Source: Cohnella fermenti (GTDB lineage: Bacteria > Bacillota > Bacilli > Paenibacillales > Paenibacillaceae). Taken from it: a stretch of DNA of 64,000 bases. How positions within the stretch are numbered: position 1 is the stretch's first letter; each line of letters opens with the position of its first letter. The DNA is taken from NCBI RefSeq assembly GCF_004801405.1, contig NZ_SSOB01000021.1, positions 1-64,000 on the forward strand, read 5' to 3'. Positions 53,015 through 63,200 of the stretch are shown here, piece after piece. Made by a program: the position numbers and the translations under genes. The notes beneath the pieces were generated by a model that was given only the letters and a program-made list of their open reading frames with translations, was not told the DNA's origin and did no database searches.

Positions 53015-53086
53015 CGGCCCCGGCCAGAATCGAACTGACATCTACCCTTTAGGAGAGGGTTGCTCTATCCGTTGAGCTACGGAGCC
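53015..53086 (-). tRNA. tRNA-Arg(CCU)
   Basis: 72 bases without encoded CCA. Acceptor GGCTCCG/CGGGGCC, D arm GCTC/GAGC, anticodon stem ACCCT/AGGGT with loop CTCCTAA (anticodon CCT) and T arm GTCAG-TTCGATT-CTGGC all pair. It decodes AGG. Confidence 0.9.
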
Positions 53087-53100
53087 AAAAATAGTAAAGA

Positions 53101-53166
53101 TCACTGAGTGGGAGTCTGAACGATTGCGTTCATGCTCTATCCGCTATCCTGCTGAGCTACGAGCGC
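53101..53166 (-). pseudogene. Degenerate tRNA-like sequence
   Basis: It begins GCGCTCGTAGCTCAGCAGGA, a proper tRNA 5' half with D arm GCTC/GAGC (oversized loop) and a TGAAC/GTTCA stem with a 6-base loop. No T arm and no 3' acceptor strand follow. It is directly upstream of tRNA-Arg(CCU) on the same strand, so it looks like a truncated tandem tRNA. Confidence 0.6.
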
Positions 53167-53365
53167 GCAGCGAAGATTATTATAACACAAATGAGCGCCA
53201 AACGAAAAGCGACCGAAGAGCGTTATCATCCTGACCGTTGCCGTCCAACATTCATCCAACCTCTATCCATCATCCAGCCTCCAACGAATTTGTCCCCCGC
53301 GAACCGCCCGTGCTATATTGGGGAGAATAGCCCCGCGCAGGCAGGGACGAGGAGGACGAGACGGA

Positions 53366-54283
53366 ATGAAGAAGAATCGGCTGGGGAAGTCGGAGCTGTT
53401 CGTCGGCGAGATCGGGCTCGGGTGCATGTCTCTGGGAACGGAGGCGGGCAAGGCCGCGGCGATCCTGCACGAAGCGTTGGAGCGAGGCGTCACCCTGCTG
53501 GATACGGCGGACCTGTACGACGACGGACGGAACGAAGAGATTGTCGGTCAGGCGATCAAGGGGCGGCGCAGCGAGGTCGTCCTTGCCACGAAGGTCGGCA
53601 ATCGCCGGATTCCCGGGCAGGACGGATGGACATGGGACCCGTCCAAGGCATACATCCTGTCGGCGGTCAAGGATAGCTTGCGCCGTCTCGGGACGGACTA
53701 CATCGACCTGTACCAGCTTCATGGCGGAACGATTGACGATCCGATCGGGGAGACGATCGAGGCGTTCGAGCAACTGAAGCGCGAAGGCGTCATTCGGGAA
53801 TACGGAATTTCTTCGATTCGCCCTAACGTCATACGGGAGTATGCCTCCCGCTCCTCCATCGTCAGCGTCATGAACCCCTACAGCATCGTGGACCGCCGGG
53901 CGGAGGAGAGCGTCCTCCCCTTGCTTCAGGAGCGCAGCATCAGCGTGATCGCGAGAGGTCCGCTGGCGAGCGGGGCGTTGGCGGCGGGGCGTCAGCCGGC
54001 CAAGGGCGTGACGGATTACGACTTAAGCGAACTCGAGACGCTCCGCGAAGGGCTGACGAGGCTCGCCGAGAATGCGGACGCGGGCGGCGGACGGACCCTG
54101 ACGCAGCTTGCCCTGCGTTATTCGCTGGCCCACCCGACGGTAGCGGCGATCGTTCCCGGAGCGAGCTCGCGCGAACAGTTGCTTCAGAATCTGGCGGCGG
54201 CCGAGACTCCGGCACTCACCGACGACGAACTCCTTGCGATTCGCAGCTTGAGCAAGGCCAATACGTACCTCCAACATCGATAG
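53366..54283 (+). CDS. Aldo/keto reductase
   Basis: A 305-residue NADPH-dependent enzyme; ATG 53366 follows GGAGGACGAG. Catalytic set: Asp in LLDTADLYDDGRNEE with Tyr, Lys in VLATKVG and His in YQLHGG. The C-terminal phosphate-binding part (IVPGASSREQL) confirms the family (AKR11/YqkF-like group). It reduces aldehydes or ketones; substrate unknown. Single-gene unit. Confidence 0.9.
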   Translation: MKKNRLGKSELFVGEIGLGCMSLGTEAGKAAAILHEALERGVTLLDTADLYDDGRNEEIVGQAIKGRRSEVVLATKVGNRRIPGQDGWTWDPSKAYILSAVKDSLRRLGTDYIDLYQLHGGTIDDPIGETIEAFEQLKREGVIREYGISSIRPNVIREYASRSSIVSVMNPYSIVDRRAEESVLPLLQERSISVIARGPLASGALAAGRQPAKGVTDYDLSELETLREGLTRLAENADAGGGRTLTQLALRYSLAHPTVAAIVPGASSREQLLQNLAAAETPALTDDELLAIRSLSKANTYLQHR

Positions 54284-54296
54284 TCCCCGCTGCGCT

Positions 54297-54332
54297 CGAA
54301 GAGCCCTTTTCCACACGGGGAAGGGCTCTTCG
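54297..54332. terminator. Bidirectional terminator
   Basis: CGAAGAGCCCTT and AAGGGCTCTTCG, 12-bp arms and a 12-base loop, between two convergent genes. Confidence 0.75.
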
Positions 54333-54341
54333 CCTGCTCAT

Positions 54342-57300
54342 CTACTCCTCATCCTCATCCTCGAGAATAACATCCAGCACGGTGACCTGATCCGCGATAA
54401 TGACCGGGTCTCGCAGCGCCGAACGTTTCCCTGGAAAAGAAAACAGAGCGCGGAGAATGCCGGGGGGCAGGTTGGAGACGGTGTAACGACCGCTTGCGTT
54501 GCTGATCATGGAACGCATGAAGATATCGTCCATCGGCGGCATCGGAGCCCTGCGCCGCGCGGCGCTGATCTTCGCCATCCTCTCTTCCATCCGGGTCAGG
54601 AAGATCTCCGCCAACGCCGGCTCCAGCGGCTGCCCCTCCGCATCGCGGACCGTGCCGGTCAACGTCCCGAACTCGACCTGCAAGTTGAAGACCAGATTCA
54701 AGGCACCGCTGCCCGTGACGGTTGCGCGCTGGGCGGTTGAAGCGTAAGTCTGGGCAACCGCCGAGAAAATGTAGGTGCCGGGGGCCAGCGACTTGAACGA
54801 GAACCGGCCTTCGCCATCGCTGGCGATCGATTCGATGACGACGTGCTGCAGGGTGAGAGCGGACAGCACAACGCCGGAGATCGGAGCGCCGGTCGCCGCA
54901 TTGCGGGTAATGCCGCTGACGACGACGGGCTGGGGAGCGACCCCGACGTCCAGCCTGGCCCCCTGGCCCAGAGTCAGCACGGAATCCGCCTCGCCGAACT
55001 GCAGCCCTTCGGCGACCGCGACGATCCGCACGCTGCCTTCCGTACCGGTCCCCGCCAGATAATGGCCGGCGGTGTCGGTGACCGACTGGCCAATAATGAC
55101 GCCATTGTCGTCGATAACGGTGACGAGAGCATCCGGGACAGGGCTGCCCGTATTGTCCTCCGTGACGGTTCCTTCGATGAAGCCCGGCACCGCCCGCAGC
55201 GCAAGGTTCGCCTCCACGCGCTCTCCCCTTCCTGCGTACAGGGAAGTCTGCTTCGCTTCGAAGAAGGCCGCCGCAACGTTCATGACGTAATTGCCGGCCG
55301 GCAGATCGCGAATCGAGTAGAAGCCCGAGCTGTCCGTCGAGGTCAGGCTCAGCGGCGCGGCGAAGTTATTGTACGGCCTCAGAACCACGACGGCCCCGCG
55401 GATGGGATGGCCGCCGCTCTGGTCGGTAATCAGGCCGAACACCCTGGCCGGCAATGGCTGCAGGGCGAAGCTGATTTTGGTCGCTTGGCCGGGGACGATC
55501 GTGAATCCCCCCTGGCTCGCGGCGAAGCCGGGAGTAGACGCGATCACCAGATAATCTCCCCGGGACAACTGGTCGAAGCTGTACTGTCCGCTATTGTCCG
55601 TAAGCACCGTAGTCAGCAGCACCTGATTGCGGTCGAACAGACGAATCTCGGCGCCGGCGAGCGCAGTCCCGTCGTCAAGCGAGGTCACGAAGCCGTAGAC
55701 ATCTCCCGTCAGCGAGTCCAAGACGAACCGCAGCCCGATGGATTCTCCCGGAAGCGCGTTGATCGCCGCATTCGCCGATCCGAATCCGACGGCCGAGACG
55801 GACAGCGTCAGTCGCCCGACCGGCGTGGAGCGGAAGCCGAAGTCGCCGTTAGGGTCCGTGTAGGTCGTCAGAATTCCGAAGCCGGTACGGCCGAGCAAGC
55901 TGACGAGCGCTCCGGCAATCGGCGACTGATTGGCCGCATCGACCACGTTGCCCGTGATGAGGATCTTCTCCGGAACCAAGGCGAAGGAGACAACGGTCGT
56001 TCTGCCGGCGGTCAAGTACACGGTTTGATTGTCGGTGATGAAGCCGGGCACGGTGACGCTGATGACGTAGGCATCCGGGTATAAATTCGTAATCTCGAAG
56101 CTGCCGCTCGTATCCGCGAACAGACTCGTGACGAGGGCGCTCGTCACCGTGAACAGCTTGATCGAGATGCCGTTCGACGAGACCGGCAGCCCGCCGGGGG
56201 CCGTCACCGTGCCGGCAATCGAGCCCGTAAGACGCGTTAAAGCGGTCGACGCGCTCGTCACGACGTCGCTCTGAACGATAGCCCCGATGCCGCCTGCCGC
56301 ATAGCCTTCCGCGAAGAAGATCACCGTGTACGTGGCGGGACGGAGATCCAAGACGAGGAAGTCCCCGAACGCGCTTGTCGTCGTTGCCGCGACCGTCAGC
56401 CCGGAGGCTCCGAGCAAGCGGACGGACACCTCGGCCCCGGCAATCGGCAGGCCGGAGGTCTCATCCGTCACAAGGCCGCTGATGCCGCCGGAGTTCGCGA
56501 TCAGCGTGAAGTTGATTCCCGACAGGTTCCCGCCCGGAGGGAGCTGGACCGCCCCGATCGCATTCGAGAAGCCCGCAGCGGACACGCTGATGCTCAGAGT
56601 GCCGGCAGGCAAGTTGCCGACGGAGTAGCGACCGAACTGGTCCGGATGGCCGGTGCCCCGAACCGTCTCGTTCTCATCCAGCACGAGTACGGTTCCGTTC
56701 GAGATCGGTTGGTCCTGGTCGTCGGCCAGCCTGCCGGCTATCATGCCCGGATTCGCGCGAAGACGGATGATCGCTTCCGTCGTCTGCCCCGGTGCGATCC
56801 GGACGCCGACCGGGTCGGAGGAGTAATGGGTCGCGTTGGCCGTCAGCACGTACGATTCGGCTCTCAGAGTCGTGAAGGAGAAGGCTCCCGCCGCATCGGT
56901 GTACGTATTGTCGATCAGCACGTTGCGAAGGGTCAAGAGCTGAATCAGTACGCTGCCGATCGCCGGCTCCACCGCTCCCGCGATGCTCCCGGTCAACTGG
57001 CTCAGTGGAAAATCGGTCTGGGTAACCGTATCGGCCATAACGACCGCCCCGATGATCGAATATTCGTACGTCGGCGCCGCGGCAATAATGGAGTACCCTC
57101 CGGGCCGGAGTCCGCCCAATCGGTAGAAGCCCGCATTGTCCGAGATCACGACATCCAATGCGACACCATTCTGGCTTACCGCCTTGACCGTCGCCCCGAC
57201 GATCGGCGCACCGGTCCGGACGTCGCTTACCGTCCCTTGAACCGCGCCCGGAAGCGGAACAAGCACCATATTCGCATTCGTCGTCTCGTCCGCAACGACC

Positions 57301-60092
57301 TCCCGGGTTGCCAGATCGGATCGGTAGCCCGATGCGAAGGCGAAGAGACCGTAGAAGCCGGGAGCCAGCTCTCCGCTTCGATAAGAGCCGTCGATGCCCG
57401 CGAACACCGCGGAGACGACGGCTCCTGTCGAGCTCGTCACCTCGATGGACACGGAGACATTGTCGATAGGCAGGCCTTGATCGTCGAGAACTCTCCCTTC
57501 GATGTAGCCGGGGCTGGGAGAGAGCCGGAACGATTCGATCGCCTCCCGGCCGCCGAGAATCGCTGCGGTTCCGATCGCGTTCTGGAAGTGCAGCAGCGAG
57601 ACGACCAGGACATACGTACCGGGAGGCAGGCCTTCGATCGTGTAGAACCCCTTCTCGTCGGTCAGCGCCTGGGTCAATTGCGTCGAAGAGGCCAGCAGAT
57701 TCAGCAGCACCCGTACGGTGGCGCTCGGAAGCGGCTGCCCGGACGGATCGGTGACGTGCCCGCTCACGGAACCGGCGAGCGGAACAAGCGTAAAGACAAG
57801 ACTCGCCGTAATCAGAGGCTCGATCGTCACGCCGAGGGTTTGGGCGGCGAATCCGGCCGCTTCCGCCGTAACGATGAAGCTCTCCGGGTAGAGGCTCGGG
57901 AGGAAAAACATCCCGGCGCTGTCGGTCACATCGCGAGCGATGGTCGCCCCGTTCAGCGTAACGGTCAGAATCGCGCCTTCGATGGGGCGGCCCTCCGCAT
58001 CCTGCACAAGCCCGGACGCCGCCCCGGACAGACGGGTTAGCGAGATGCCGGCGAAGGTATCCGCCCCGGACTGAATCGCGACGCTCAGCGCGCGATTGGC
58101 ATAACCGACAGAGTTGACAAGCAGCGAGTACACGCCGGGAGGGAGCGAGAGGAAGACGAATTGTCCGGCCGCATCCGTCTCCGTAATATCCAGAGTGACG
58201 CCGTTCAGGTCCGCGATCCGAACCGCAATGCCGGGAAGCGGCGTCCCCGTTCCTTCCTCGCGCACCTCTCCCGACAAGCTTCCGGGCAGAGGCTCGAGCG
58301 TGAAGTCGATCTCGCTCTGCTGCCCGGGCAGAACCCGCACCGTCGCCATTCCCGACGCGAATCCGCTCGCCGTCGCCCGAATGACGAAGACGATGCCCGG
58401 AAGGAGCGAACTGAGCGCATAGTGGCCGCTCGCATCCGTTGTCGTCTCGAACAGCGTGCCGACCTGCTCGTTCAGAATCGTGACGGAAGCGCCCTCGATC
58501 GGCTGATCGGCCGAAGAAGAGACCGTTCCGAAGCAGCCTCCCAGACTAGGCGATAGAACGACATCGAGCGTCCGGCTCGATCCCGGTTCAAGCGTAAGAA
58601 TGGACTGCAGCAGCTCGAAGCCTTCGGCCCCGATCGTCAATTGCAGCTTGCCGGCGGGCAGGCTCGGGAACGAGAACTGCCCCGTCGGCCCGGACGTCAT
58701 CTCGGCGGCCAGCACACCGGCGGGATCGTCGAGCCGCACCTGAGCCCCGGCAACCGGTTCCCCGCCCGCCGCAGAAGTGACCGTGCCGGCGAGGGCGGTC
58801 GGGACTGGATCGAGCAGTACATTCACTATCAGGCTCTGGCCGACTTGCACGGAGATCGGAATTTGTTTGGTCACGAACCCGGCAAGTTCGAACTCCAGCG
58901 TGAAGCCTCCGGCGGCGAGTCCGGCCAGCCCGTATTCGCCCGCCTCTCCGCTTGTCGTCTGCGGGCCCGTCGTCTGCGTACTCCCCTCCGGCAGCAGCCG
59001 GACAGCCACTCCGGGAAGCGGCTGCCCGCTGGCCATGCTCTGAACGGTCCCCGATACGCTCGCCGCCGCCACGACCGCAAGCGTCTGGCTGCCCGACACC
59101 GCGGGAAGAGTATTCCCCGTAAATTGATCGATCCCCGATACGGTATAACGGTTTAGAATCCGCTCCCCCGACGTCGTAAAGATAACGGCGGCAGAGACGG
59201 CAAGCTCCACGGCCGCTCCGCTCGCCAGATTGCCGATGTTCCAGCTTATCGTGCGTGTCGTCGCATCGACGATCGCATTGCCCCCGGTGGCGCTCTCAAT
59301 CGTGATCGAAGAGATTTGATCAGCCGCGAACGGCATCGTGACGAACACGGAGGAGGCTCCGCTCGATCCAGTGTTGCCGACGCTGATCCGCGGCTTCAGC
59401 ACCACGGCCTCGCCCGTTAATACGGCCGCAGGCGAATCCGTCAACAGCTCTCGAGCCTGCAAGGAAGCCCGAACGTTCGCTTGATTAAACGTCACGATAT
59501 CGGAGAAGGGCAAGGAATCTTTGTCGAACACTTGGGTCGTCTGGGAGGTGAAGAAGAGGAACCGAAGCGGAGTCGAGGCGTTGATGACAAGCTGGCTGAA
59601 CAGCGTCCCCGTGTCCAGGAAGAAGTCGAAGAAATAATTCTCGCTCCCTCCGAACGTGGAGCCGTCGTCCGTCACCCGAGCCCGGGCCAGGTCGAAGTTA
59701 TTAATCGGTCGGAAAAAATTCGGGTACCCCCTGCCATCCGTCCCCTCCGGAGGATCGTTCAGCGGGTCTGTTCCTTGTACGCGGTTGGGGATCAGGTTAA
59801 TCTGACTGCTTCCTCCGGTAACCGCGAGCATCCATTCATAGGCCGAAGGGACATCCGTGTAGTCGATCAGCAGCCCCCAGACGAAGTTCTGGAAGCTCGT
59901 GTTCGAACGCGGATCTCCCTGAAGCCGGAGCCGGAAGTAAGCGTTCTGTCCATCGTAAGCATAATAAGCCGGAGGAAATTCGGCGTTGCCGACAATGTCG
60001 ACGGACGAAGGAGCAACATTGCCCGCCGCCGCGGTCGGCGGAATTCCCCCGGTCAGAATCGGAACGAACTGCAGATTGGATGGAAAGGCCAT
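54342..60092 (-). CDS. Giant protein with about 18 carboxypeptidase-regulatory-like repeats
   Basis: A 1916-residue protein, ATG after GGAAGGGGG. Residues 1-230 form a unique domain (FPPAYYAYDGQNAYFRLRLQGDP...); about 230-345 a DUF11-like sandwich; then about 18 tandem repeats of 80-85 residues of the CarboxypepD_reg/Cna-B kind, each starting like GTVTD-(8)-GxPIxGAxV and ending with L-P-x-G-x-Y-x-L. The end is acidic (LEDEDEE). No signal peptide, membrane helix, SLH or LPXTG motif is seen, so its route out and anchoring are unclear. It follows the SLH protein gene and may attach to it. Function is probably adhesive or structural (inference). Confidence 0.85.
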   Translation of the reverse strand: MAFPSNLQFVPILTGGIPPTAAAGNVAPSSVDIVGNAEFPPAYYAYDGQNAYFRLRLQGDPRSNTSFQNFVWGLLIDYTDVPSAYEWMLAVTGGSSQINLIPNRVQGTDPLNDPPEGTDGRGYPNFFRPINNFDLARARVTDDGSTFGGSENYFFDFFLDTGTLFSQLVINASTPLRFLFFTSQTTQVFDKDSLPFSDIVTFNQANVRASLQARELLTDSPAAVLTGEAVVLKPRISVGNTGSSGASSVFVTMPFAADQISSITIESATGGNAIVDATTRTISWNIGNLASGAAVELAVSAAVIFTTSGERILNRYTVSGIDQFTGNTLPAVSGSQTLAVVAAASVSGTVQSMASGQPLPGVAVRLLPEGSTQTTGPQTTSGEAGEYGLAGLAAGGFTLEFELAGFVTKQIPISVQVGQSLIVNVLLDPVPTALAGTVTSAAGGEPVAGAQVRLDDPAGVLAAEMTSGPTGQFSFPSLPAGKLQLTIGAEGFELLQSILTLEPGSSRTLDVVLSPSLGGCFGTVSSSADQPIEGASVTILNEQVGTLFETTTDASGHYALSSLLPGIVFVIRATASGFASGMATVRVLPGQQSEIDFTLEPLPGSLSGEVREEGTGTPLPGIAVRIADLNGVTLDITETDAAGQFVFLSLPPGVYSLLVNSVGYANRALSVAIQSGADTFAGISLTRLSGAASGLVQDAEGRPIEGAILTVTLNGATIARDVTDSAGMFFLPSLYPESFIVTAEAAGFAAQTLGVTIEPLITASLVFTLVPLAGSVSGHVTDPSGQPLPSATVRVLLNLLASSTQLTQALTDEKGFYTIEGLPPGTYVLVVSLLHFQNAIGTAAILGGREAIESFRLSPSPGYIEGRVLDDQGLPIDNVSVSIEVTSSTGAVVSAVFAGIDGSYRSGELAPGFYGLFAFASGYRSDLATREVVADETTNANMVLVPLPGAVQGTVSDVRTGAPIVGATVKAVSQNGVALDVVISDNAGFYRLGGLRPGGYSIIAAAPTYEYSIIGAVVMADTVTQTDFPLSQLTGSIAGAVEPAIGSVLIQLLTLRNVLIDNTYTDAAGAFSFTTLRAESYVLTANATHYSSDPVGVRIAPGQTTEAIIRLRANPGMIAGRLADDQDQPISNGTVLVLDENETVRGTGHPDQFGRYSVGNLPAGTLSISVSAAGFSNAIGAVQLPPGGNLSGINFTLIANSGGISGLVTDETSGLPIAGAEVSVRLLGASGLTVAATTTSAFGDFLVLDLRPATYTVIFFAEGYAAGGIGAIVQSDVVTSASTALTRLTGSIAGTVTAPGGLPVSSNGISIKLFTVTSALVTSLFADTSGSFEITNLYPDAYVISVTVPGFITDNQTVYLTAGRTTVVSFALVPEKILITGNVVDAANQSPIAGALVSLLGRTGFGILTTYTDPNGDFGFRSTPVGRLTLSVSAVGFGSANAAINALPGESIGLRFVLDSLTGDVYGFVTSLDDGTALAGAEIRLFDRNQVLLTTVLTDNSGQYSFDQLSRGDYLVIASTPGFAASQGGFTIVPGQATKISFALQPLPARVFGLITDQSGGHPIRGAVVVLRPYNNFAAPLSLTSTDSSGFYSIRDLPAGNYVMNVAAAFFEAKQTSLYAGRGERVEANLALRAVPGFIEGTVTEDNTGSPVPDALVTVIDDNGVIIGQSVTDTAGHYLAGTGTEGSVRIVAVAEGLQFGEADSVLTLGQGARLDVGVAPQPVVVSGITRNAATGAPISGVVLSALTLQHVVIESIASDGEGRFSFKSLAPGTYIFSAVAQTYASTAQRATVTGSGALNLVFNLQVEFGTLTGTVRDAEGQPLEPALAEIFLTRMEERMAKISAARRRAPMPPMDDIFMRSMISNASGRYTVSNLPPGILRALFSFPGKRSALRDPVIIADQVTVLDVILEDEDEE

Positions 60093-60196
60093 CCTCTTCC
60101 CCCTTCCTGATCGCAGCTTGCACGTTATTACCCATTCTATGCAAGGGCAGATGGCAATCAGAAGAAGCGGCGGCGAAGAACCGGAATGCGGAATGG

Positions 60197-60228
60197 AGCA
60201 GGCCCGTGCGAGTTCGCACGGGCCTGCT
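60197..60228. terminator. Long perfect hairpin between two giant surface-protein genes
   Basis: AGCAGGCCCGTGCGA and TCGCACGGGCCTGCT, 15-bp arms with a minimal loop. There is no T-run, so it may be a weak terminator or an mRNA-end stabiliser. Confidence 0.6.
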
Positions 60229-60247
60229 TGAATCTCTCTCTATCGAT

Positions 60248-63200
60248 TTACTGAACGTCATCCTCAATTCGCTTAACGAACGTCTCGCTGCCGTCCGAAT
60301 TGCGGATGGATTCGTGCGATACGGTCGCCTCTTGCACTTCACCGAATGCCCAGTGCGTCGTCGGAACGTCCGGGAAGACCGGAGCAAGACCTTCCAGCGG
60401 ACCGCGGAACAGCATGCGGTTGATCAGCGTCACCGCTTCGTCCCGGCGGATGTTCTGGTTCGCGCGGAACGTACCATCGGAGTATCCGGTCAGGTAATTG
60501 CCCAGATACAGCGCTTCGATCGCATTCCCTGCCCAATTGCCTTCCGTATCCGAGAAGTGGTAGCTCACAGGCTTGCCTGGATTGAGTTCCAGGAAGCGGG
60601 CCATAACAGCGGCCAGTTCGCCTCTCGTAATGGCTTGATCCGGACGGAAGGTGCCGTCGGCGAAGCCGCTGAAGTAGCCGTACTTCACAGCAATGCGGAT
60701 GTAATTCGTCGCCCAGTGTCCGCTGCGAACATCGCTGAACGGAAGATCATAATCAATCGTCTCGTTCACCGTCAAGCGAGCGACAATAGCCGCCAGCTCG
60801 GCGCGCGTCAGCGTATTGCCCAGCTTGAATTCGCCATCCGGCATTCCGATAATGTAGCGTTGGTGGCTCAGATTGCCGAATCGATCGGACGATACCTTGA
60901 CCTTGGCCGTCGAATTGGCCTTGGCATCGGCAGCAGAGCTTCCCGTTACGCTGAATTCTCCGGCGATCACGAACTCCTTCTCCGCTTCGTTCAGTTGAGG
61001 CCATTCTACCTTAATGGTGTAGCTGCCGGCTTGTCCGCCCGCGAGATTGGTCACATCCCAAGTAATCGTGTTGCCGTTGACCGTGCCTCCCGCGGCGTCG
61101 ATTACTTCCACGCCTTCCGGCAATTGAACCGTAATCGTTCCCGAGTTCACCGTGCCGGTCGATTCGTTCTTGTAATCGACGACGAACGTCGATTGCGTCC
61201 CTTCCTTCACGACATTCTGTCCGGTCGAGATCGCAATCGCTACGTCAGGAGAGACGACCGCTGCGCTCGGAACGTACGGAACCATCTCGATGTCGTGCTT
61301 GACGATATCCCAATTCACTTCCAACGTCGGGCTAACATAAGTGTTGTATCCAGCCTTGGCTACGACTACATAGTAGTCCGTCTCCGGATAAACCATGTAA
61401 GCATACAGCCCGTTAATATCAGTCAATTGTTCCGGGCTATCGTTGTCATTCGGAGCGAAGCCTACCAGCTTCGGAAGCGTCACCGGCGTACCTGGAGTCT
61501 TGCCCACAGCGGCGATATTCCTCGGCGTGTTCGCATAGTACAGAGTTACCGTTGCGCCTTCGATCGGACTTCCCGAAGACTTGTCGGTGACCGTTCCGTA
61601 CGGGTCGATCAGTTCGGAGACGATGTTCAATTCGCCTGTTGCCGTAACCGTGACGATCGGCAGCGTGCCGACATCATCCAGTGCGTTGATAATGATCTCC
61701 TTGTCCAGCGCACGGTTGTCCGGGTCCGCAGCGTTCGGAACGACGAACCGTACTTCCAGCTCGTAGTCGCCGGCCGGGATCTCCGCGTTGAACACGCCGT
61801 TGTCCAGCGTGAATGCCGTTGGCGTCGCATTGCCGCCGACATATACACCCGTCGTTGTATTCTTCAAGTATACTTTGATCGAATTTCTTATTGCGCTATT
61901 GTTGTCGATGACATATGATCCGCCGGCGGATGGCTTCAGGGCGATAACCCCGCTGACCGTCTGGTTGGAATCGTAGTTGACGCCGATGCCGGTAATGTTG
62001 CCGACAGTAGCCTTCTGCTCGAATGTTACCTGCGCAGGCACGCCGTCAATAACGACCGTCTTCGACACTTGCAGAGTGTAATCGACGTTGCCCTTCGGCA
62101 CCGCAATCGAATAGTTCCCGTTCTCGTCGGTCACGGCTTCCGCCGCGAAATCGATCACTCCGTCGCCATCGAAGTCCTTGACGACGCGTACCGTGACGCC
62201 GGCTTGAGCAACGCCGTCCTGCTTGATGACACCATTGACCGAAGTCGGTTCGAAGGTAACGATAATTTGCTCCTGCGCATACAGGCTGCGCTGCGAGTCA
62301 TCCGCTGTCGCGGTCACCGGAATTTGCTGTGAAATAACTCCTTCGATCGGCTCCGACTTGTAGTAGATATACGCTTCGCCGAATTCGTTGGTCATCACGG
62401 TGTTCGCCTGTGCCGATGATGTATCGCCCGGCAGCTTCTCGAACGTGCCCACGCCAGCCGAGAACACAATCGGCACATTCGCCAGTTCGACGCCGCTGCC
62501 GTTGCGCAGTACCGCCTTCAACAGCGACCGGGAATTGCCGTCGCCGATGATCGAGCTCGGACTGGCGGTCAATTGCAGGTCGTACTCCACCAAAGCGAAG
62601 TCTTGCGTAATAACCGTCGCATCCGGGTCGGCAGGCAGAGTGGTGACCACCCGCTTCTGAGTGCCATAGCCTTGCTTCTCCACGACGATCAGATACTGTT
62701 TGGTATCTACGTTCGGGAAGCTGTAGTTGCCGTTCGCATCGGTGCTCGTCTCGGCCACTTTGACTGTGCCGGTCGGATCGTACAAGGTCACCTTCGCACC
62801 GGCGATCGGCGCTCCCGGACCTTGTTCGTAATCATAAATATTGCCGCTAACGGTGATAGTCTTGATCACCTTGAAGCCGTTATTGGCAAGCTTGCTGGCC
62901 GGTTCCGTCAATTCAGGCGTCCATTCATTTGGCGCAGTCTCGGTATACGCGATGAATGTCGCATGGTATACGCCAGCCGTGAGCGTATAGGGCAGAAGAT
63001 ATGTCGTCGATTCCCAAAGCTGCACGCCATTGCTCGGACTGCCAACCTTCTTCAGTTCAACCGGGGTGGAACCGCCCGCGAAATCGAACGTCGCAGTTAC
63101 TTTATCGATGGAGTCAGGTGTCGTCGCAGACAGCTTCATCGGATTCCCTGGCGCCGACACCCACAGAGGCGACGTCACTTCATATCCGCGGCTGCCAACC

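Noticed and set aside
60080..61918. 612-codon plus-strand frame
   Set aside because: Antisense to the SLH protein gene and low in recognisable structure.
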